Below, in pieces: positions 15,203 to 24,387 of a stretch of DNA of 64,000 nt; the stretch's first letter is position 1, and each line of letters starts with the position of its first letter. Location of the stretch: positions 1 to 64,000 of the forward strand of contig NZ_JAFVMF010000017.1 of NCBI RefSeq assembly GCF_017377715.1, in the 5' to 3' direction. A program made the position numbers and the translations under genes. Origin of the DNA: Acetobacter sacchari (GTDB lineage Bacteria > Pseudomonadota > Alphaproteobacteria > Acetobacterales > Acetobacteraceae). The notes under the pieces are model-generated. The model was not told the DNA's origin and did not search any database. It saw nothing but the letters and a program-made list of their open reading frames with translations.

Positions 15203-16228
15203 ATGCCAAATAGCGCCAGTCCCCTCGTCGTCATCATGGCGTATGACCAGCTTTGCACCTTTGAATTCGGTTGCGCCTTCGAGGTATTCGGCCTTTCACG
15301 CCCAGAAATGGGGCCAGACTGGTATCGCTGCCTTACGGCCGCTGCTGAACCGGAACCGATTCGGGCCGCAGGCGGTCTGCGACTGGAAGCAGCCGGCGGA
15401 CTAGAGCTTCTCGATGGCGCTGACACGATCATCATTCCGGGCTGGCGCGGGCCAGATGCTGTGGCACCTCCTTTATTGCTCAACGCGCTCCGCCGGGCAC
15501 ATGCGACAGGAATCAGAATCGTCTCGATTTGCGGTGCAGCATTCGTTCTGGCGCAAGCCGGTCTGCTCGCAGGCAAACGAGCAACAACGCATTGGCGTCA
15601 TGCTTCAATATTAGCGTCCCGATATCCTGACATCGTGGTTGAAGGAGATGCGCTTTATGTGGATGAAGGAGACATTCTGACATCTGCAGGAAGTGCTGCA
15701 GGTCTCGACCTGTGTCTGCATATTGTCCGGAAGGATTTTGGAGCGAAGGCTGCAAACAGCGTAGCGCGCAGACTGGTCATCGCAGCACATAGAGACGGCG
15801 GCCAGTCGCAGTTCATCGAACGATCTCTTCCTGCTCCATCGGGCGCGCGGCTTTCGGAACTCCTTGAAACGGTGCAGAAAAGGATCGGCGAAAAGTGGTC
15901 TCTTGAGCGCATGGCCGAGATAGCTCATGTCAGCGTCCGAACCGTCCATCGACATATTTACGAAGCGACAGGGCTGGCACCTGGTGAGTGGATCAAGCGG
16001 CAACGCATTGCCTACGCGCGCGACTTGCTGGAGGAGACGACCCTTTCTGTTGATGCTGTTGCACAGAACGCTGGCTTTGGCACGACGACGAATTTTCGTC
16101 AGCATTTCCGCACCTCAACCGGATTTTCTCCAGCCAATTACCGATCCCGCTTCCAAACGCACGATCCAGTGGCCACGTCCTCTATTCAGAATCCTGATAC
16201 GTGCTTGGAGTTAATTTCCGAAATCTAA
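15203..16228 (+). CDS. GlxA family regulator (DJ-1/PfpI + AraC)
   Basis: The 341-residue protein has an N-terminal DJ-1/PfpI-like domain (LVVIMAYDQLCTFEFGCAFEVF, TIIIPGWRGPD, and SICGAAFVLAQAGLLAGKRATTHW with a cysteine at the nucleophile-elbow position). The C-terminal AraC double helix-turn-helix has MAEIAHVSVRTVHRHIYEATG and VDAVAQNAGFGTTTNFRQHF. This is the FtrA/GlxA architecture of activators that sense small metabolites. The ATG at 15203 is preferred; a GTG at 15173 is also possible. It is divergent from the two-GST operon, its likely target. Confidence 0.88.
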   Translation: MPNSASPLVVIMAYDQLCTFEFGCAFEVFGLSRPEMGPDWYRCLTAAAEPEPIRAAGGLRLEAAGGLELLDGADTIIIPGWRGPDAVAPPLLLNALRRAHATGIRIVSICGAAFVLAQAGLLAGKRATTHWRHASILASRYPDIVVEGDALYVDEGDILTSAGSAAGLDLCLHIVRKDFGAKAANSVARRLVIAAHRDGGQSQFIERSLPAPSGARLSELLETVQKRIGEKWSLERMAEIAHVSVRTVHRHIYEATGLAPGEWIKRQRIAYARDLLEETTLSVDAVAQNAGFGTTTNFRQHFRTSTGFSPANYRSRFQTHDPVATSSIQNPDTCLELISEI

Positions 16229-16398
16229 AGGCAGGATTAATCTCAGGTGCGCGACAATCGAAGCTTTCATCCGATGGGTTTGCTTCGAACTTCCTGTTCT
16301 GCGTGTAAACAATGCAAGCATTCTGGTCGCTATGGGGGGAAAGCGGATGGTCCGCAACACTTCTCGTTATTCGCCGATGGTCGAGAGGGATTGACAGA
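16229..16398. other. Intergenic, no gene recognised
   Basis: These 170 bases separate the convergent GlxA and arsB operons. Open frames here are short and lack similarity or a ribosome site. No strong terminator hairpin was found. Confidence 0.35.
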
Positions 16399-16479
16399 TT
16401 ATGCGATGTGCAACGCAGCCAGGAGCGTCAGGCTGATCGCTGGCAAGGCGAGCAGCGACAGGATCACCGCGGCCGTCAC
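16399..16479 (-). CDS. Putative 26-residue membrane peptide coupled to arsB
   Basis: A GTG start overlaps the arsB stop by four bases (GTGA) and opens a 26-residue frame consisting almost wholly of one hydrophobic helix: VTAAVILSLLALPAISL followed by TLLAALHIA, then TAA. Stop-start overlap of this kind couples translation elsewhere in this window (trb, traF, RES). The size and single-helix form recall tiny regulatory subunits of transporters, but no homologue is recognised. It may also be a chance frame. Confidence 0.35.
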   Translation of the reverse strand: MTAAVILSLLALPAISLTLLAALHIA

Positions 16480-17729
16480 CCGATCAAAAGCCGAGCGCCG
16501 AGTGCCATGAAGAGCGCAACGGGCATGGCCACGGCGCCAACCCTGAGAAATTGTAGAAACCCGACCTCTTCGCCTTCTCGACGGATCACCTGCAACCAGA
16601 GGATTGTGGCCAGAGATCCCGTCACGGAAAGATTTGGGCCAAGATCCACGCCGATCAACAGGGTATCAATTACCTGTCGCGATACATGAGTATGCGCAAC
16701 TGTCTCACTGGCAATCAATCCGGCAGGCAGGTTGTTCATGATGTTGGAGATGAACGCCAGAAGAGCGCCCGCCCCCCAGGCAGCAGTGACAGGATCGGTG
16801 TTGGCGGCTTGCTGAAGCAGGTTGGCAAGCACCCCGACCACTCCCGTACTCTCGACGGCGGCTACCAGAACGAACAGACCGCCGACCAGAGGGAGAACGC
16901 CCCATGAAATATCCCTCATGAGCGCAATCGGCGATCGTCGTGCCAGCGCTGAGACGCCTAATGCTGTCCCAATACCGGCGAGCGCTGTTGGTAAGCCGAG
17001 AGACAGATCACATGCAGACACTGTGACAAGCAGAAGCGCGGTCAGGACGATGCCGACAAAAGCCGCTTTGCCGCCCACGGTTAACGGAGTTGTTTCAACC
17101 TGGGAGGCGCAGTCCTGATGCAGGTGTGACCGTTCGATGAGGCGCAAAACCAGATAGGTCGTCATGATCGCCAGGAGCGACGGGAGCGCGAACGACCTCA
17201 TCCATGATCCCAGCGCGGGGAGTGCGCCGTCATACAGAACCAGGTTCGCCGGATTGGAGACAGGCAGGACAAAGCTTGCCGCATTGGCGACGAGTGCGCA
17301 GGCAAACAACAGCGGAAGGGGATCAGCTTTTGCTTTTTTTGCCGCTGCGAACACGGCCGGTGTCAGCACAACAGCCGTCGCATCGTTGGACATGAACGTC
17401 GTCACCACGACACCGGCCAGATAGACCAGTGTGAACAGCTTTGCCGTTGAACCTGCGGCATGATTGACGGCCCAGGTCGCGATCCAGTCGAACAGTCCGT
17501 TTGCACGCGCCGTTTCACTGAGCAGCATCATGCCGATCAGAAACAGATAAACATCGCCGCCTTTCACGAGACCGGCCCCCGCCATGGTGAGGGGGATCAG
17601 CCCCGTCACCATGAGAAGCGTGGCTCCGATGACGGCCCACACCCACTCCGGGGTTCGGAACGGTCGAAGAATAACACCGGCCGTCGCCAGAACAGCGATC
17701 GTCCAGATTGCCTCCTGGTGAAAGGTCAT
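16476..17729 (-). CDS. arsB: ArsB-type arsenite/anion permease
   Basis: The 417-residue protein is hydrophobic, with about 11-12 membrane segments and ArsB/SLC13 family blocks: FLIGMMLLSETARANGLFDW, TTFMSNDATAVVLTPAV, LPVSNPANLVLY, FISNIMNNLPAGLIA and LSVTGSLATILWLQVIRREG. ArsB exports As(III)/Sb(III) at the inner membrane, alone or with ArsA. No arsR, arsC or arsA is adjacent, so arsenite as substrate is likely but not proven. It overlaps the upstream MFS gene by four bases. Confidence 0.85.
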   Translation of the reverse strand: MTFHQEAIWTIAVLATAGVILRPFRTPEWVWAVIGATLLMVTGLIPLTMAGAGLVKGGDVYLFLIGMMLLSETARANGLFDWIATWAVNHAAGSTAKLFTLVYLAGVVVTTFMSNDATAVVLTPAVFAAAKKAKADPLPLLFACALVANAASFVLPVSNPANLVLYDGALPALGSWMRSFALPSLLAIMTTYLVLRLIERSHLHQDCASQVETTPLTVGGKAAFVGIVLTALLLVTVSACDLSLGLPTALAGIGTALGVSALARRSPIALMRDISWGVLPLVGGLFVLVAAVESTGVVGVLANLLQQAANTDPVTAAWGAGALLAFISNIMNNLPAGLIASETVAHTHVSRQVIDTLLIGVDLGPNLSVTGSLATILWLQVIRREGEEVGFLQFLRVGAVAMPVALFMALGARLLIG

Positions 17730-18988
17730 GCCGACGCCTGATCGGCAGATCGCAGGGTGGATGCCGAGCCTATCCAGAGCCCGAGCGATACGATTGCAAA
17801 GCAGCCCAGACTATAAAACGCCACGGGATATCCCAGATCTTCGGCAAGCCATCCTCCCAGCGCCGGAGAAAGGCTTGCTCCAATGCCCTGCGCCGTCATG
17901 ACGACGCCCTGTCCGATATTGATCCGTCCGGTTCCGTTCAGCAGTCTGGCCACCAGACCCGGCACGGCGACACTCTGAAGCCCCGCACCGATCCCATCGA
18001 GGAACTGCACCGGCCATACCCCCCAATGCTGGATGAAGCTTCCCGCGATCAAACCACGCAGCGGCAGGGCGGCGAACGATATCAGCAGGACGAACCAGTA
18101 ACCACGGTCCCTGACGAAACGTATGGCCAGCAGGCTCACGATGATCATCACAGCCTGTGCGACCATCACGGTCATCGCCGTGAACATGGCTGGATTGCCT
18201 TTGCCTGCACTGACGACCGCCATACCGTAAAGTGGGAGCATCGCGGCATTTCCGAGATGGAAGAAACACAGACAGCTCGCCAGAATGAGAAGAGGCTTGT
18301 GTCGCAGAAAGGATCGTAACCCCTCGGCCGTTCCCTCATCGTGAGCGGGTTTATCGTCCAGTCCGCGTGCAGCTTTATGATCTATGGATTTTTCCGGGAT
18401 TAGGAGCACCGCAGAAATGGCGAACAGACCGAAGGCCACTTCAAGAAAGAAAATCGCTGAGAGGCCAAACTGCCATCCCAGCCAGCCGGACAGTCCGGCC
18501 CCGGCCATATTGCCGGCGTGGTTCCAGGCTTGGTTACGACCGATCTGTGTGTTGAAGCCTTTCTGGCGCACGATCCCGAGCGTTATGGCCGCCATCAGAG
18601 GGCCAATTCCAGCGCCGGCCAGAGCGGTTGCGAGTTGACTGACTGTCACAACGGCCACGGATTGTGAACTCAGGAGAAGAAGGGAGGCGGAAATCGTGCA
18701 GAGCGCTGCCACAATGACGAGCAACCGCTTTTTCGTCGTGTGATCAATCAGCGCGCCTGCGGGAATGGTGGCAAGCATGCCTGCAACTCCACCCGCGGTC
18801 ATGACGGTTCCGATCGGTCCCGTCTGCCACCCGTGACGCTGAAGAAAAACGCCCAGAAATGGCCCTATCCCCGCCTGGACGTCCGCCATGAAGAAATTGA
18901 GAGCGCATAAGGCGAGCAAGGCCCGATTGAACCCCAGAATAGCAGGAGTTTCATCAGTAACGACTGTGGCGGTACGAGGCTGGGTCAT
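17726..18988 (-). CDS. MFS transporter coupled to arsB
   Basis: The 420-residue protein has 12 predicted membrane segments. Near the N-terminus is FNRALLALCALNFFMADVQAGIGPFLGVFLQ, quoted here in part, then AGALIDHTTKKR, the loop 2-3 motif of major facilitators. The ATG at 18988 follows GAAGAGAAC and is preferred to a TTG at 19012. It ends overlapping arsB (ATGA-type), so the two transporters form one unit. The substrate is unknown; arsenical or metalloid export is an inference from the partner. Confidence 0.85.
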   Translation of the reverse strand: MTQPRTATVVTDETPAILGFNRALLALCALNFFMADVQAGIGPFLGVFLQRHGWQTGPIGTVMTAGGVAGMLATIPAGALIDHTTKKRLLVIVAALCTISASLLLLSSQSVAVVTVSQLATALAGAGIGPLMAAITLGIVRQKGFNTQIGRNQAWNHAGNMAGAGLSGWLGWQFGLSAIFFLEVAFGLFAISAVLLIPEKSIDHKAARGLDDKPAHDEGTAEGLRSFLRHKPLLILASCLCFFHLGNAAMLPLYGMAVVSAGKGNPAMFTAMTVMVAQAVMIIVSLLAIRFVRDRGYWFVLLISFAALPLRGLIAGSFIQHWGVWPVQFLDGIGAGLQSVAVPGLVARLLNGTGRINIGQGVVMTAQGIGASLSPALGGWLAEDLGYPVAFYSLGCFAIVSLGLWIGSASTLRSADQASA

Positions 18989-19012
18989 CACGTTCTCTTC
19001 GTTCAGCAGCAA

Positions 19013-19253
19013 GCCTTAACTGCGTTCGAAAGAATAAGTTACAAAACTATTTTTCCTCTGCTTTTTGTTGAGTTTATTGGAATATTCATTGCCATTTGCC
19101 CCGTATAATAAAGTATTTTTAACACAAAAAGGATCAATCTATAAAAATATTTATCCGTTATTTAATATAATCGACAGGCATGCTAATATTTCCTTCATCC
19201 CGCATCCTAAATCAGAAGGGTCGTTCAGGTTGCTGAGCCTCTCGTGCCCAGCA
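19013..19253. other. AT-rich intergenic stretch
   Basis: This stretch is clearly AT-richer than its surroundings. A 78-residue plus-strand frame exists but has no ribosome site or recognisable similarity and runs into the VOC gene antisense. It presumably holds the promoter of the MFS-arsB unit. Confidence 0.35.
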
Positions 19254-19661
19254 TTAACATGGGGCTCTCCGATATGCTTCTTCGGGGCGAACCGGCGTTA
19301 ATGTCGTCACTTCGATAAAATAACCCCCTTTCGCTCGAAAATAGAAGCACCACGCCCCATGCGCGTTGCGTGGAGCCTGCACCTCCCAGCCATCGGCGCT
19401 TAGGCGCTCATAAAGAGCATCAACGTCCTTGCGAGACTTCTGGATGAAACCAATGTGCAGGATGTCGAATTGCCTGGGATAATCGAAGCCTTCGAGCTTG
19501 TTGTCGAAATGATTGACGATCAGCACCAGCCCATCATTGTCCTCCATGATGGCCATCTTGATCCCACGTACAACGAGAGTGCGCAGGCCGAAATACTGTT
19601 CGAACATCACGCGATCAGCCTCAGTATCTTGGCTGTAGAGATTGATATGGTTCAGCTTCAT
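19254..19661 (-). CDS. VOC/glyoxalase family protein
   Basis: The 135-residue protein has the paired beta-alpha-beta-beta-beta form of the vicinal oxygen chelate superfamily: KLNHINLYSQDTEADRVMFE with a metal-ligand His at residue 4, LHIGFIQKSRKDVDALYERL, and GGYFIEVTT with the terminal glutamate ligand. The family includes glyoxalases, dioxygenases and antibiotic-resistance proteins, so the substrate is open. The start at 19661 follows GGAAAG; upstream frame residues are not conserved. Confidence 0.83.
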   Translation of the reverse strand: MKLNHINLYSQDTEADRVMFEQYFGLRTLVVRGIKMAIMEDNDGLVLIVNHFDNKLEGFDYPRQFDILHIGFIQKSRKDVDALYERLSADGWEVQAPRNAHGAWCFYFRAKGGYFIEVTTLTPVRPEEAYRRAPC

Positions 19662-20182
19662 GACTGTGTCTTTCCGTCGGTGAGACGGACACGAGCCGGT
19701 CGCAATCTGGACAGCGACGACCGACCACGGACGAGGCCTATCCTCGTCGTGTCCGGCCATGGCCAAGAGCGGGTTTATTCGCTCAAGCGTGACTGTCTCC
19801 GGAGAGACCACAGGTTATCACCCTACCTGTATCGCTGTCTTTTTAGGCAAACACGACTTTGCTGATGCCAGCATCAGCGGTCAAGCGACATCTTCAGCTA
19901 TGTCCGCTTACGAGACGTCCATTGGAAAACAAAAAATGACCGATATGAGGGCGGGAGCAGCTTGTCTGCTTGTCGCGCTAAGCGGACTTACCCCTATCGC
20001 CCTCATGACGGACACGCGAGCGGTTATGACAGTTGCCCGAACGCCGACATTTTTGGTGAAACGGCTTTGAAAGGCGACCCTCATAGTGAGGCGTAGCCAA
20101 AGATATTTCGCAGCAAACACGGTCGACGGCACTTCGTTATCATGGGTAGGACTTCCATTTTGGAAATTGGCCGCCAGACCGC
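19662..20182. other. 520-bp stretch without a recognised gene
   Basis: The stretch separates the start of the VOC gene from the end of the LysR gene. Plus-strand frames (for example one from about 19936 with a hydrophobic start MTDMRAGAACLLVALSGL) are short and lack support. The words GCTATGTCCGCTT at about 19896 and at about 13647 are shared with another intergenic stretch, suggesting decayed repeat sequence. Confidence 0.35.
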
Positions 20183-21067
20183 TCACGCCACCGAATTCAT
20201 CAGATCCTCAACGAATCCTGCGAACTGGCGTGCTTTCGCGGTCATCATGCGACCGGCCGGGAAAACGGCCCAGAGATCGATGGGGGACAACGACCACCCT
20301 TCCAGCACCCGCACGACGGCGCCGCGTTCCAGTTCCGGTGCGAACATCCAGTCCGACGTGATGGTCAGGCCCATGTCCGCCAGTATCGCGGCGCGCAATC
20401 CTTCGGCGGCGCTGACGCGCAGCCGTCCCGAGACGGAAACCGACACCGCCGCCCCATCCCGCGTGAACGACCAGACGCTCGGCAGTTGACTGTAGATGAC
20501 GGTGTCGTGGTTCGCGAGATCCGCAGGGTGCCACGGTATTCCCGCACGCGCCAGATAGGCGGGCGTTGCGATGACCGATCGCCGGCCGGTCGCGATTTTT
20601 CTCGCAACGGCCGTGGAATCGGAAAGCGCACCCATGCGCAGGGAGATATCGACGCCCTCCGCCACGAGATCGATCATCCGGTCGTCGAGGAGGAAATCGA
20701 CATCGAGTTGCGGATGCGCCGCCAGAAATTCAGGTAATTTCGGAATCACATGCAGGCGCGAAAACGTCGTCGCCGCCGACACCCGCAATCGTCCGGACAG
20801 CCCGATGCCCGCCCCCTTGGCGGCGAGTTCCGCCTCGTCCGCCTCCTGGATGGCGTTGCGCGCGCGTTCATAGAAGTTCTGCCCGGCTTCGGTCGGCGTC
20901 AGGCCGTGCGTGGTGCGGATCAGCAAGCTGACCTGAAGCCGGGCCTCGAGCTGTGCCACAGTTTTGGAAACCGCCGGCTGCCCCACGCCAAGCTGACGCG
21001 CCGCGGCTGAGAACGAGCCCGTCTCCACCACGCGCACGAACGTGGTCATTGCCTGATATCGGTCCAT
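20183..21067 (-). CDS. LysR family regulator of the electrophile operon
   Basis: The 294-residue protein has an N-terminal LysR helix-turn-helix (MTTFVRVVETGSFSAAARQL, then VGQPAVSKTVAQLEARL) and the periplasmic-binding-like effector domain. It belongs to the CrgA/PA0477-like group, with LDVDFLLDDRMIDLVAEGVDI and SLRMGALSDS. The ATG at 21067 has GGAGGAATGGT just before it; upstream frame residues are non-coding. It is divergent from the GST-ene-reductase operon starting at 21336 and very likely controls it. Confidence 0.9.
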   Translation of the reverse strand: MDRYQAMTTFVRVVETGSFSAAARQLGVGQPAVSKTVAQLEARLQVSLLIRTTHGLTPTEAGQNFYERARNAIQEADEAELAAKGAGIGLSGRLRVSAATTFSRLHVIPKLPEFLAAHPQLDVDFLLDDRMIDLVAEGVDISLRMGALSDSTAVARKIATGRRSVIATPAYLARAGIPWHPADLANHDTVIYSQLPSVWSFTRDGAAVSVSVSGRLRVSAAEGLRAAILADMGLTITSDWMFAPELERGAVVRVLEGWSLSPIDLWAVFPAGRMMTAKARQFAGFVEDLMNSVA

Positions 21068-21069
21068 AC

Positions 21070-21086
21070 CATTCCTCCGAGGAATG
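21070..21086. promoter_or_regulatory. Dyad over the lysR ribosome site
   Basis: CATTCCT-CCG-AGGAATG is a perfect 7-3-7 dyad three bases upstream of the lysR start codon, covering its ribosome-binding site. It could be an autoregulatory site or a hairpin that hides the ribosome site. The remaining divergent spacer, to 21335, carries an imperfect longer dyad around AGACGA...TCGTCT at 21100-21143. Confidence 0.4.
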
Positions 21087-21335
21087 ACCTTTATCGCCCC
21101 GAGACGACTGCCATGTCGAGCGGCATGGAAGATATCGTCTCTTTCGTCCGGACAGGCCGGGCCAGAGAGAAAGAAAATTCGATGTTCGGACCCTTCATGA
21201 CCGCAGCGTCCGAACCGGCCATCGCACACGGCATGCTCGCCTTCCAGCTCACTGGCAGCCCGCTTCATGCCCTGATGGCATTGCTCGGGCATGCCCTCTC
21301 CAGCCCGCAGGTCAGCCATGGAGGAGAAAACGACG

Positions 21336-21971
21336 ATGCTTGATGTCTATGCTTTCGCGACGCCCAACAGCGCCAAGGTGCCGATCGCGCTCGAGGAGAT
21401 GGGGCTTCCCTATACGCTGCACAGCGTCAATGTCCGTAAGGGCGAGCAGAAGAGACCAGATTTCCTCAGGATGAATCCCAACGGCAAGGTGCCGGTCCTC
21501 GTCGATACGCCCGAGAGCAGCGATCCCTTCGTCCTCTCGGAATCTGCGGCGATCCTCGTTTATCTCGCCGAGAAAACCGGGCGGCTCCTGCCTGCCAGCG
21601 GCGAAGAGCGCGCCCGCGTTTTCGAGCAGCTTTTCTTTCACGCTTCCGGTCTGAGCCCGGCTTTCGGCCAGTCCGGCTTCTTCCAGCGCTTCGCCGCCGT
21701 GCCTCAGCCCCTTGCCATCGAGCGTTTCGCCGCCGAAGCGGCACGCACCCTGGGCGTGCTCGACGGCGCGCTGGCGGACCGCCCCTTCGTCGCCGGGGAA
21801 GACTTCACCATCGCGGACATCGCCCATTTCGGCTGGCTGTGGCGTCGTGGTTTTCCCAACATCACGTTCAGTGACACACCGCATGTCGCCCGCTGGTACG
21901 AAACGGTCGAAGCACGCCCGGCCGTGCAACGCGGCATCGCCCGCGTCGAAGCACTCGTCCCGCAAGACTGA
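21336..21971 (+). CDS. Glutathione S-transferase, first gene of the operon
   Basis: The 211-residue protein starts MLDVYAFATPNSAKVPIALE and has MNPNGKVPVLVD with the cis-proline, SESAAILVYLAEKTG with the glutathione-binding Glu-Ser, and FVAGEDFTIADIAHFGWLW in the C-domain. It is closely related to the GST at 25203-25898 in the same operon. The ATG at 21336 follows GAGGAGAAAA. A glutathione-dependent reductase or transferase role in electrophile stress is inferred. Confidence 0.9.
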   Translation: MLDVYAFATPNSAKVPIALEEMGLPYTLHSVNVRKGEQKRPDFLRMNPNGKVPVLVDTPESSDPFVLSESAAILVYLAEKTGRLLPASGEERARVFEQLFFHASGLSPAFGQSGFFQRFAAVPQPLAIERFAAEAARTLGVLDGALADRPFVAGEDFTIADIAHFGWLWRRGFPNITFSDTPHVARWYETVEARPAVQRGIARVEALVPQD

Positions 21972-21996
21972 CATCATTCTCTTCAAGGAAAACATC

Positions 21997-23091
21997 ATGT
22001 CCATGCTTTTCACGCCTTTCAGGGCAGGCGCGCTGTCGCTCGACCATCGGGTCGTCATGGCGCCGCTCACCCGCATGCGTTCGGAACCCGGCGACATGGC
22101 CGGTGCGCTCATGCGCGAATATTACGCCCAACGCACATCGCATGGCGGGCTCATCGTGTCCGAAGCCACGCCTGTCGCGCGGGAAGGATACGGTTATGCC
22201 GGGGCACCCGGCATCTACGACGATGCGCAGATCGATGGCTGGCGCACGGTGACCGACGCCGTGCATGCCGGCGGCGGCAAGATCGTCATGCAGCTCTGGC
22301 ACGTCGGACGGCAGTCCCACCGCGATCTTCAGCCGGACGGTGGCGCGCCCGTGGCACCCTCCGCCATCCAGGCGGAAGGAGATGCCTACACGCCGAACGG
22401 GCCGGCGCCGTTCTCGATGCCGCGCGCGCTGGCGCTTCATGAAATTCCCGGCGTGATCGAGCAGTTCCGGCAGGGCGCGGCGCGTGCGAAAGCAGCCGGT
22501 TTCGATGGTGTGGAAATCCACGGTGCGAATGGTTACCTGCCCGACCAGTTTTTGCAGGACAGCACCAACCACCGCACCGATGAATATGGCGGCCCGATCG
22601 AAAACCGCGCGCGCTTCCTGCTGGAAGTGACGCAGGCGGCCATCGATGTGTGGGGGGCGGATCGTATCGGCGTGCGGCTGAGCCCAAACGGCACTTACGG
22701 TTCGATGTCCGACAGCAACCCGCAGGAGACCTTCGGCTATGTTGCGGAGAAGCTGGACGAAATGGGCATCGCCTATCTCCATGTCGTCGAGCCGCGCATC
22801 AAGGGCACGGAACTGATCGCCGAGAGCGATGCGGTCGCAGCCCGGCATTTGCGCGGTGCGTTCAGCGGCACGCTGATCGCCGCCGGCGGCTTCGATGGCG
22901 CCAGTGCCGAGGCGATCATCCGGGCGGGCGACGCCGATGCCGTCGCTTTCGGGCGGGCGTTCATCAGCAATCCCGATCTGCCGGAGCGTCTGCGGCGCAA
23001 TCTGCCGCTGAACCCTTATGACCGTTCGACCTTCTACGGCGGCGATGCGCATGGCTACACCGATTATCCGGCGCTTGAATCCGTCGGTTGA
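21997..23091 (+). CDS. Old yellow enzyme, ene-reductase (NemA-like)
   Basis: The 364-residue FMN protein has family blocks along its length: VVMAPLTRMRSEPGDMAG at the flavin site, LWHVGRQSHRDLQP, FDGVEIHGANGYLPDQFLQD with the substrate-binding His-Asn pair, NHRTDEYGGPIENRARFL, and GDADAVAFGRAFISNPDLPERL. It reduces activated C=C bonds and nitro esters with NAD(P)H. It follows the GST by 25 bp with AAGGAA upstream of its ATG. An out-of-phase upstream extension overlapping the GST is rejected. Confidence 0.93.
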   Translation: MSMLFTPFRAGALSLDHRVVMAPLTRMRSEPGDMAGALMREYYAQRTSHGGLIVSEATPVAREGYGYAGAPGIYDDAQIDGWRTVTDAVHAGGGKIVMQLWHVGRQSHRDLQPDGGAPVAPSAIQAEGDAYTPNGPAPFSMPRALALHEIPGVIEQFRQGAARAKAAGFDGVEIHGANGYLPDQFLQDSTNHRTDEYGGPIENRARFLLEVTQAAIDVWGADRIGVRLSPNGTYGSMSDSNPQETFGYVAEKLDEMGIAYLHVVEPRIKGTELIAESDAVAARHLRGAFSGTLIAAGGFDGASAEAIIRAGDADAVAFGRAFISNPDLPERLRRNLPLNPYDRSTFYGGDAHGYTDYPALESVG

Positions 23092-23198
23092 AATCCCATT
23101 CCGGCCCGGAATGACCGATAGTCGTCCGAGCCGTCATCCCCCATGCAGCAGACCGCTCTATCTCAAGCATGTCGCAACGACTGACAAAGGAAACAACC

Positions 23199-23873
23199 AT
23201 GTCACTTCAGGCGAAACTCGATGCCTTCAAGGCTGATTTCGAAGCCGGCAAGCCGCCCTATAACGTGCCGCATGCGGTCATCGAGGTGATGCACCGCGCC
23301 ACCGCCGAACTGATCGCATCCGGCGCCGCCGGGAAGGCGCTCAAGGCCGGTGACAAGGCCCCGGCTTTCACGCTGAACGATCCGGAAGGCAACCCTGTCT
23401 CCTCCGCCGATCTTCTGGCGAAGGGGCCGCTGGTCGTCAGCTTCTATCGCGGTGTCTGGTGCCCTTACTGCAACATGGAACTTCAGGCGCTCGAAGCCGC
23501 ACTGCCGTCGTTCCGTGACCTCGGCGCGAGCCTGATCGCCATTTCGCCGCAGACAGCGGTCAACAGTCGCAAGTCGGTGCGTCAGAACGAGCTCGATTTC
23601 CCGATCCTTTCCGATACGCACAACGATGTTGCGGCGAAATTCGGTCTGCGTTTCGCGCTGCCGGATTATCTGGTCGATCTGTACAAGAACCTGAAGAACG
23701 ACCTGCCGGGCTTCAACGGTGACGAAAGCTGGACCCTGCCAATGCCGGGCCGCTTCGTGATCGGCCAGGACGGCGTGATTCTCTATGCCGAGGTCAACCC
23801 GGACTATACCCGCCGCCCTGAGCCTGAAGACATGCTGCCGGCCCTGCGCAAGGCGGCGAACGTCACGGCCTGA
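23199..23873 (+). CDS. AhpC/TSA peroxiredoxin-like protein
   Basis: The 224-residue protein has a helical N-terminal extension followed by a thioredoxin-fold AhpC/TSA domain: GDKAPAFTLNDPEGNPVSSA, then VVSFYRGVWCPYCNMELQAL with a CPYC redox motif in place of the single peroxidatic Cys of classic 2-Cys enzymes, and AISPQTAVNSRKSVRQNELD. It probably reduces peroxides or disulfides. It is the third gene of the operon; AAAGGAAAC precedes the ATG at 23199. Confidence 0.88.
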   Translation: MSLQAKLDAFKADFEAGKPPYNVPHAVIEVMHRATAELIASGAAGKALKAGDKAPAFTLNDPEGNPVSSADLLAKGPLVVSFYRGVWCPYCNMELQALEAALPSFRDLGASLIAISPQTAVNSRKSVRQNELDFPILSDTHNDVAAKFGLRFALPDYLVDLYKNLKNDLPGFNGDESWTLPMPGRFVIGQDGVILYAEVNPDYTRRPEPEDMLPALRKAANVTA

Positions 23874-23958
23874 TCAGCACGGTACACTGGGCCGGATCGG
23901 CTGCGTGCCGACCTGGCCCCACGATACCGGGCCCCATAATACAAGGCACACCCAGACC

Positions 23959-24375
23959 ATGACACCAAGAGAAAAAGGCAACGCCGCAACGCTCGCCCTG
24001 ATGGGCCCAGAGCAGTCGGAGCGCCTTGCGAACGCCGCCGCGTCCAACACGTTCGGCTCCGACATCGCCGGATACGCCGTCGATCATGTTTTTGGCGACA
24101 TCTGGACCCGCGATGGCCTCGATCAGGCGCGCAGAAGCCTCATCACCATGACGGTCATGGTGGCGCTGCGCCAGCAGCACGAATTCGGTCTGCATATGAA
24201 TTTCGCGCTCGATCACGGCATGCCGCTGCATGAAATCGAGGAGGCGCTGATCCAGATGCTCCCCTATGTCGGATTTCCAGCCATCTCGGGCGTCATGCCG
24301 ATCGCGACGAAAATCGTCGCCGAGCGCGGCCTCGACAAGAAGAGCGACTACGCGGGCCATCGCGGCCTGCTTTGA
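23959..24375 (+). CDS. Carboxymuconolactone decarboxylase family protein
   Basis: The 138-residue all-helical protein matches CMD: FGDIWTRDGLDQARRSLITM, ALRQQHEFGLHMNFALDHGM and EIEEALIQMLPYVGFPA. It lacks the CxxC of AhpD-like peroxidase members, so it is closer to decarboxylase-type or non-redox CMD proteins. It sits in the stress operon, 12 bp before the SDR gene. The exact reaction is unknown. Confidence 0.87.
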   Translation: MTPREKGNAATLALMGPEQSERLANAAASNTFGSDIAGYAVDHVFGDIWTRDGLDQARRSLITMTVMVALRQQHEFGLHMNFALDHGMPLHEIEEALIQMLPYVGFPAISGVMPIATKIVAERGLDKKSDYAGHRGLL

Positions 24376-24387
24376 ACAGGAGGTTCC

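Noticed and set aside
19065..19301. 78-residue frame in the AT-rich stretch before the VOC gene
   Set aside because: No ribosome site or similarity, and its end is antisense to the VOC gene.
21113..21343. 76-residue frame in the lysR/GST divergent spacer
   Set aside because: Overlaps the GST start and its ribosome site; the region is better explained as a promoter.
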